Source: Cheilinus undulatus
Lineage: Eukaryota; Chordata; Actinopteri; Labriformes; Labridae
NCBI RefSeq assembly: GCF_018320785.1
Contig: NC_054867.1
Span: forward strand, 50,591,355-50,655,354
Length of the DNA: 64,000 nucleotides
Direction of reading: 5' to 3'
In this document: positions 51,301-60,300 of the stretch, piece by piece
How positions within the stretch are numbered: position 1 is the stretch's first letter
Layout: every line of letters starts with the position of its first letter
The notes under the pieces: generated by a model
Told to the model about the DNA's origin: nothing
The model's database searches: none
The model's input: the letters and a program-made list of their open reading frames with translations, nothing else
Program-made: the position numbers and the translations under genes

Positions 51301-54300
51301 AGCACTCTGCCAGCCATGGCTGGTGGCGTCAGGAATAGAACAGTGGCCTAAAGTGCCACGGTGAAGCGCATCCACAGGCGTCTGGCTGCCGCTAGTGTGG
51401 GTTTGTTCATAGAAATAATGGGGGTGATTGTTTGGATGCATGTCTGACAGTGCTGGTGTGTTTCAGGCTTTAGTGTTTCCTAAATTCTTTAAGGTCTTAA
51501 GTATTATTTTCAGGGTTCCTTGTTTGCCATTCTTATGATACTAAAACATTCCTGATGGTTTCTGGGGTGTAACTGGTTACTGAGATTTTCTAATAGAAAT
51601 ACAAGTCTTGTGTTCTTTTGTAATCATCCCTGATTTCATTACAGATTCGTTAACCATTTCCATGTTTATTTTTTCCAGCCCAGGCTCGAGGGACGGATAC
51701 TTTGAGATGGGTCTGGATGACTCAGTTGAGGAGTCTGTCTGCTCCTCCTCCACATCCATAACCTGCCCTCCTGCAGAAGAGCCCGTTAGCCAGCAAGGGG
51801 AGCTAGGTGAAGAGGAGGATGAGGAAGAGGAGGTGAAGGTCAGCAGAGTTCTGTGGTGCTACTGTCTACAGGTGAAGGAGGAGGTGGAGCAGAAGAAGGC
51901 ATGTCTGGTGCTGACAGATCACCTGTTTGGTCTGCTCTACCTCAGAGATGATTTCACTTGGACCAATCAGGACACAGGTAAATACAGAATAAGCCTCAGA
52001 GTTTTTAGAGTTTTGCTAGCCTGCTTACTTTATTAATACATCCTCAAATCTGAAGTTTGTTGTAATGTACTTATATAATACCTTTTGTACTGTATTATTA
52101 AGAGTTCTGTTCCTCTGTTTTCAGACCAGGAGCAGGCCCCAACGCTGGAGGTGGTGCTGTCAAACCTGCAGGTGGACCTCTTGCTGCCATATTCCCAGCT
52201 CCTGCTCTCATCCCATTCAGAGCTCCCAGACTCCTGCCTTGCCCTTGGTTGCCAAGATAAGCCCACACGCTATTACATCTTCTCTGAGTATGAGGTGCTC
52301 CAGGAGACCAGGACCGAGCTGACAGGACTGATGCAGGTCAGAGAGCCAGAGGGGTCATTTTTCAGCATGGGCTACTAGACCTAGTGTCAGTGCCCCCTTT
52401 TATGTGATTATGACTGAATCCTAGCAGGACTAATTGATTACCAGAACAGCAGTTCTCTCATGTGATATTGCTTGAATGCAGAGAAATTGATGGACAGATG
52501 GATTGTTTTAACATTGAATATCACAGCTACAGTCATGGACGAAAGTATTCGCACACCTGGAATTTTCCAGAAAATACACCATTTCTCCCAGAAATTGTTG
52601 CAATTACAAATGTTTCTGGTATACACATATTTATTTCCTTTATGTGCATTGGAACAAAACAAAAAAACAGAAGAAAAAAAGCCAAAATTGACTTAATTTT
52701 ACACAAAATTCAAAAAATGGGTCGGACTGGATAATGTGTTTAACAGGCCCTTAATGAAACTTGAGTCCAGCTGAGTCATCATGTCAGTGCCTTAAAAATA
52801 AATATATGTACCATGTTCCAGGCAGTGGGGTCTCAGACCGAACCGGAGCCCACCAACAGTCCTCAGTTCCTCCCTCGCTCTCTCATCAACTCCTGGGAGC
52901 TGGAGGAGAGTCAGGGAGCCAAAGGAGGATATCCTGCCCTCCTCCTCTCCTCCTCAGACACAGACCGCCACCATCTCCTGTCAGACATTTTATCAAAGAA
53001 TGAAGAGCCCAGCCTCCCCTCTCTCCTCTTCCTCACCCACCGACACCTCTGGGTGCTGAAGATTGACTTTAAAGAGCTGTCAGAAAGAGAGCAGAAGAAC
53101 ACAGATCCTCATCAACCCTCCTCATCCTCCTGCTGCAGGCTAGTCCGTGTCCCCCTCGGCTCTGTAGTGCTTCACCCCAAAGAGAGGGCTTCTCAGGTGG
53201 GGGACAGAAACAGCAACGCCTCCTGTCAAGACCCAAAACACCAGAGCAGGTACAGAGGGTGTGAGCAGATGAAACGGCCATCTTTAATTTTATTATTATC
53301 TATATTTACCACCAAATACAGAATAAGTATTTTGGCTGTGATACAGTTTTGTCAATTTGCTTCCATTTACCACTACAGTGGACTTGAAAAAAATGAATAT
53401 GTGACCATAGTGTAGCTTTAATTTAAAGGGTTTCACAGAAGCATGGCATTTACCATTTAGGTATTACAGCCTTTTTATTCAGAGTACATCCGTTATCAGA
53501 AGCTCAAAGGTATTTAGACAAACTAACATCATTGAAAATATAACCACAGTTTTTATATTGATGAACACTCTTTATAGTCGGTAAAGATAGGGAAACAAGT
53601 CGACATAAAATTTACAAGATCTGGGACATTTTGGCCAAGGCTCTCTCTTGTTAATCAGTTAAAACAAGGGTTGACTGTTAAATAAAATTACCTTTTCTTA
53701 ATTTGCTTTATTCTTATTATTTATTGCTCATCACCAGTATTTCTGCCATCATGTTTTGTTCAGGCAGAGTCACAGTGTGGAGCTGCTGCTGGGTGGTCAA
53801 AGGCTGCTACTGCTCCTTCCTCTGGCCCAGGACAGGTGCTCTTTCCTTGGAGAGCTGAACCAGCAGAGAGACTCTCTAGAGGGGCTAAAGATGGTTGCCC
53901 TGCCGCATCCCTGCACACCATGTCCACACCAGGGACAGCATACACAAGGTGGAGTACCTGCTAATACACCTTCAGTTTCTTTAACCTTGTGAGACCCAAG
54001 ATTTTGTTTGACATGCATTTTTAGTTTCTCAAGCTTATTTAGGATAAGTGGGACATGATGAGTATAAAATCTAAGCCTTGTCTTCAAACAAGAAGCAGTT
54101 TTCACAAAATAAACAAAATATGTCTGCACAAAAGTCTTATGCCACATTTCAAGCAAACTTATTTCTTTACCTTTAAGATGCATTTTCACAAAGAATATGT
54201 TTTTAAAGTGCTGAAGATGTCTGCTCCATACCTGTACCTGTAAATGGCACAACACATCTCCTGAAGGCCCTGTTTCTGCAGAAATTACACATTCTGGCTG

Positions 54301-57300
54301 TGCCATTTGGTAGGGGGCTACTCAGTCAGTAAGAAGTGGTGTCAGTCATTAAGAGACTTATGATATGTGAAGATGTATGATGTGACCTTTTTATGGATAA
54401 GTATGAACTAAATTTCCTCTTAAAGTTCTAGGGGTCCTGGAAAATTTCCTTTAAAACTGATAGACATTTACAAAACCTAAAAACATTCCTGAGGTGTAAA
54501 TAGCTGAGTGGTAAGGTCGGGTCCAAGTCCAGCCTGTGGCTCTTTTCCTGCGTGTCTCCGCACCACTCTCTTGTCCCTGGCCTCTCTCTAAAATAAAGGC
54601 AAAAATGGCCCAAAACTATATCTTTAAAAAATTCCCTAAAATTTCCAACATTTTAGCATACATTTCTGTGAAAATTCTTAAACATTTTTTAAAAATCCCA
54701 TAAAAATACCCCAAAACTTCCTTGAATGAACCTCAAATATTTCAAACTTTTGAAAAGCCTGGAGATTAAATTGATGTGTTTCTATGGACACACTCAAACT
54801 AAGGCCAGTTTCCCCTCATCGGTCTAACACACTACTGGTCTGCACTCTCACTGCTCCAAGCCAAACCAGGTCTAAGCATGCATACACAGTTTACAAGAGT
54901 CAGCAAAACATAAAAATACAAGTTTACAGACTTAATGGCTTACTTTGAGTTGTTTTGATGAGATACAGATTGGTAACACTCTACCATTGTTTAGAATAAC
55001 TGTCAAGAAGAACAGTTGTGCCCCATAAAACCCACTTAGTTAATAGAACACACAATAATAGAGTAAATATTCCAAAGAATTTAAGTAATACTTAGAGAGA
55101 GAAACAGTATTTGTTCATTGGCAGGTACTTACTCATTAAAAGTTAAAATGTGCTTATTTAAGTTGTGCATGTTTTGTGTACAACCACAATTTCAAAAAAG
55201 TTGGGGCATGGTGTGAAATAAGTTAAAACAAGAATGCAATGATATACAAATCTCATAAACCCATACTTTATTCAATTCCGGAATTTAAAAAAAAATCCCT
55301 AAAGGCCAGCTCAGACTACACGAATTCAGCCAGACTTAAACCCGACTTCAACGTCGCCACTAACTGTCAAAACTTGGGCCTGATTTAGAATGTTGGGAAG
55401 GACAAATTGTCTTGCAGTGGGACATAATTAATCACGTGTCCAAAACGCCCTACGACCGTGATTCAGCAAGACTAGTGTGTCAGAATTTTTCTGATCATCA
55501 TCTAATTTAGTTTGACACCCTGACACAACATGAACAACGTGAGTTCTGATGCCTACCGACGGGGGAACATTTTCTCCTCCTCATCATCATTTACAAGATT
55601 CCCTACTTTTTATCCCTCTGAAAAACTAATGTGTAAACTTTATTTTATCTTATTTACATTATCACATGCACACCCTAAGTTCCATCTCAAGGAGAGCAAG
55701 TCCACATTGTCCTCTTCTTGTTACATCCATAACTTTTAACCATAATCCAATCCATAATTGTTTCTTATTTTTCTTTTACGAGCAAAAGACCTCTACAATT
55801 ACGCAGAGCGCCTCTGTTGTAGAGTGACTGACGCTCTTTGACCCGCACTCAGTTGCAGAGACGGTAGTGACGTCAGCCGACCAGGCTGTCGGCAAAGACA
55901 GGACTATATTTTTTTTGCGTAGTCTGACATGGTGCCATTGTGAACGACCAAAAAAACAGTGTAATCTGTGCCGACCTTAAGATTTCAGGGCGTGCAGATG
56001 GTCGGGTGGTTTAAAGTGTGCACCATGTACATGGGGGGCCTAGGTTCAAATCTGGCCTGTGGCCCTTTAACGCAAGTCTCTCTCCACTCTCTTCCCTGTG
56101 TCGGAGTCTATCCATAAATAAATTTCCAAAACTTCCATGACAGTACTTAAAAATTTTCAAAGCAGACGCCTCCAAAATATCAAATTATACTCTCCAAAAT
56201 ATACAAACATATCCCCAGAAATGTGTACAAAATTCAAAAGTATCTCAAGAATTTCAATATCAGAAAATATGACTGTGTTGTAGGAAAGTCAAAATGTAAC
56301 ATCCTTATCTCAGGAGGCTATGTTTGGTTTAGTTTGACTCTTGCTCTTCTTCTAAGCAACACTTCTTTTTACTCTCAGGCTGCTGTCGATCCAGAGATCA
56401 GTGCTGTTGTACCACCAACAGGAAATCCCACAGCAGCAGGTAAAACATCTGTGAATCTGAAAATTGTGTCTTATTGTTATATACATGTTTATACAGCTGC
56501 ATAATGCCATGCTGGTGCTGCTGATTACAGGCACACAGTGCTTCATCTTCTCCTCACACAGCTACTAGATAGCAATTTTAAGATATGGCTTAGGACTGTA
56601 GTTCCAACCTTGAAACATCTCAGCAGCAGTCATCTGTTATTTTCTGATAGACATCTTATACCTCTGAGAATGAAGGTGAGTTTTCTTTAGTTCCAGTGAA
56701 GCCAGCCGTCAGGGTTAAATGACTTTATTAAGGCAAGATTTCCTTTTCTTTGTGGCGATTACACCTACGGTGTAAAGGTTGTCATGTCTTTATTTCTCTT
56801 GAGTAGTGCTGTTTATCTGATGAGTCCACTGTAGACTATACACAACATTTCACATTTCACAATTATTAGCCTGCAAAAGATTCTACATTTCAGAATCTGT
56901 GAAGAGAAATTACTGTTCATTATTTCAATGTTTTTTCTTAGTTCTTGACTCTCTTCCCTCCATGTCCTCAGCTGGGAGTCCTCCCACCCTCAGTTGGAGG
57001 AGAACCAGCCTTCCCCCCACCTCCTGCCAGGTCTCTCCCCAGGACTGAAGCTCCTGTCTGGGCTCCAAGGACAGCAACTACTCACCTACTTCCACAGACA
57101 TATAGCAATGGTACGACATACAGAAATGGATGTTATGTAGCGGTGTGTTTATATTATTCTTGATCCTGAGAATTCTCACTTTTTTTTAAGACAGTAAAAA
57201 GATTAAATCAGTCTTTTTCAAGATTTTGTTTTGGTGAAAATCAGTGATTTTTGTTATTAATGAAAGTACAGATTGCTTCCTTTGTTATTGTTCTTTTGCC

Positions 57301-60300
57301 TTAAGTGATGCTTTAAAATTCAAGTCAATGAAAAATTCAAGAGCTCTTTAGCTGTCATGGATACTAAAGCCAGGCAAATACTGTATGGTTTTCAGACAAT
57401 TTCTACGCAAATTTTTAGTTGCATGACTCTCTTGGAAGTCAGGCTGACTTTCAGGCTGATCATGGGTCATTTGTCGTGCCGAGTACAGGGATGCGTGACA
57501 GCTGACCGTGGCCTGACAATCTGCTCAGATGGATTTATGGCATGTTTGATATTTAGGCCATATGACTGCATAAACTCACACAGTGAGAGCAGAACCACAT
57601 GCAGATTTCTTAGCTATGAAGCATTTTTTCCATAAACAGTCAGAGAGCATCTTAAATCACTATGAAAAGAGCAGGAATGCTTTGTTGATGTGCCTATAAA
57701 ATAAAGGAAATAAACAAGCAGCTCCAGCTGAATATTTTTATTATTTAGCTGCTAGTTGTGTTTGCTGTAGGAGGGCTGTATGAAGCATAAAAACAAGACA
57801 ACAGATCTGAGTTTAACCTTCATGTGTGAGACTTTTCAAAGGAAACTTCATTGGCATTTGTTACAGCCTGCCACAACTTCACTCATATGGTTTGAGCACT
57901 CAGGTCATACCCAGTTGTTGGACAATACAGTGTGAGCACATCATAAATCTTTTTTTTTTTTTTGGGGGGGGGGGGGGGCTTCTTGTGCCTTTATTTGATA
58001 GGGGAGGACAGTGGATAGAGTTGGAAATGGGCGAGAGTGGGGAGAGACATGCGACAAAAGGCCACAGGCTGCCCGTGTACGTGGGAAGCGTCTCAGAGCG
58101 CTAGGCCATCTGAGTGCCCAATAAATCATTTGTGATGGTCATTTGTCAAAAACCATTCAGTCGTACACAGTGAACCGACACTCCGCCAAAACTGTTTTAG
58201 TCAGCTTGAGGTTACAGTGTGACCCTGGCTTTAGAAAACCTAAGCCCAAAAAGGTGGAATCATATAGTTTTTGTCACTTTACTCAGAAAATGTACTTTGT
58301 ATAGTTGATGATGAAGCTAAATATTCACTGAAGGTCACCTCTTTTGCTTGCTCATGCTCCTTGATACCCTTCGAGAGATAGTATCTTATATTAATGGATT
58401 TTTGATCTTTTTTTTCTGTCATTGAGACCCCAGCTCTTATACGCCATCAATCACTGTGTGTTGCTCATCTTTACAAATACATTTTTAAGTTTTATTGTGT
58501 ATACGGTCATACTTAAGTTAATTAGTTTTCCTTACTTTTTGTGACTCTTGTCCCAGTCGGAGGCTGAGGAGGTGAAGCAGGTCTTGTGGCTGTCAGTAGT
58601 TCTCTACAAGTCTCCTGATTCTGAGCTCACCTGTTGTCTGCTGCTCTCCACCAACACAATCTACTTCCTGTTAGAAGACTCTGCCTCCACGCTCGGGCAT
58701 AACTCAGGTAGGATGAAGAGTTGCATGTGAAAAATAGCCCCAATTCACTAATTGCAATGATACGTTTTGAAATGTTTGAGCAATTTTTAAATATCATTTT
58801 ACGTTGGAGTTATAGCGGGGCCCCTGCAGTCACGCAGCTATTTCTGAATGTTTGTTAGCCTACTTAAGTTATTTGTCAGCTAAATACACAAGAACACAAC
58901 TCTTATAACTTATTCGTAATAAGTGTTGAAGTTTGAAAGCTAACAAAGTAAATGTTTTGGGGATTTTTTGCACATTATAGGAAGGGCTTAGTGAAACTTG
59001 ATAGGAATTCCCCTTTGAAAGGTGCAGATGAAAAAAAAGCAGCATTTCCTGGCATGTCTTAAATGATAACACCTGGAATAGGTTCAAGTTTATCCTGAAA
59101 TTTGGTTAGATCTCTTTGGTTTTTCTCTTTTGTCATTTCTTCTCTGTCAGTGTTGGACACAATGGACTCTGGTGATCCTGACGTCTCTCTGTGCTGCTGT
59201 CTGTCCATCAGACTGTCTGATCTGCTGTCTGTTAATGTGGGACTGTTCGACCAGTACTTCAGAGTCGTAGGTCAGAGAAGGAAATCACAGTGTTGCTCTC
59301 ATCAATAGATGTATTTTGAATTTCCACGTAATGCTGACATGCCCTTTCTGAGGCCCGTTTTTAAATCCAGTGATCCTCTTTCTCTCTGTTTGCAGGTCGT
59401 TCAGCCGATCACATTGTGTGCTGTCTCAGCAGGGATAGTTATGGGACTAGTGTCTTCCTTCAGGAGCTGATGTCGGCTCTCAGTTTACAGCAGCAGCTTC
59501 CTCCACCAGAGCCGTCAGATCAGGACTTTTACTCCCAGTTCACCAACACTAACACCGGTGAGAAAACCTGCTGGGGCCCAGTCAGTTAGAAGAAATCTCT
59601 TATAAATCAGAAACTACCTTAGCAGCTGAATGTGCTCAGAAATAATACAACACCACCTCCCTCTGCAATCACATATGACTTATAAGTCTTTGCAAGCATG
59701 GCTGGTATAAATTTAAATGTATTGGACACAATGATATATGAATTTGTCTTTAGTAGCCTTTGCTTAGTGCAATACAGTGTTTTTGGTTGGAAAAAGGACT
59801 CCAATATGTGGACAGACTTGTATTTTAGTATTTATCTGAGTTTCATGATTCTGCTTTAATTATTCAAAACAGAAATAAAGGCAGTGATGATATGATATCA
59901 TGCTAAACATGGGCTATAATTGATTTAATGCAAAAGTTTTGATAAAATGTCTGAATTTTTAGGGTGAAGAGGAATGGTAAAAATCAGAAATCAGATGGTG
60001 GTGTCTGATATGATTATTGTCTCCAAAAAACAGATAATCATGAGGTCTTGGATTGGTCCAGACTAGAGGGCAGCAAAACTGCCTCATTCAAATGCAGAGT
60101 GCAAAACCTTGTGGTTACAATATACACATATCTATATATGTAAACACATACACTGATATACATATCCGTACAAACATACAAACACATGTGGCAGTTATCA
60201 AAACACCAGTAAAGCACTAGCTGGCCAAATAAAAGTTCCATTTTTCCCATCGTTTCTCTCCAAGCTCTTTTTGAAGTCGTATAGAATGAGTCATCTGTTC

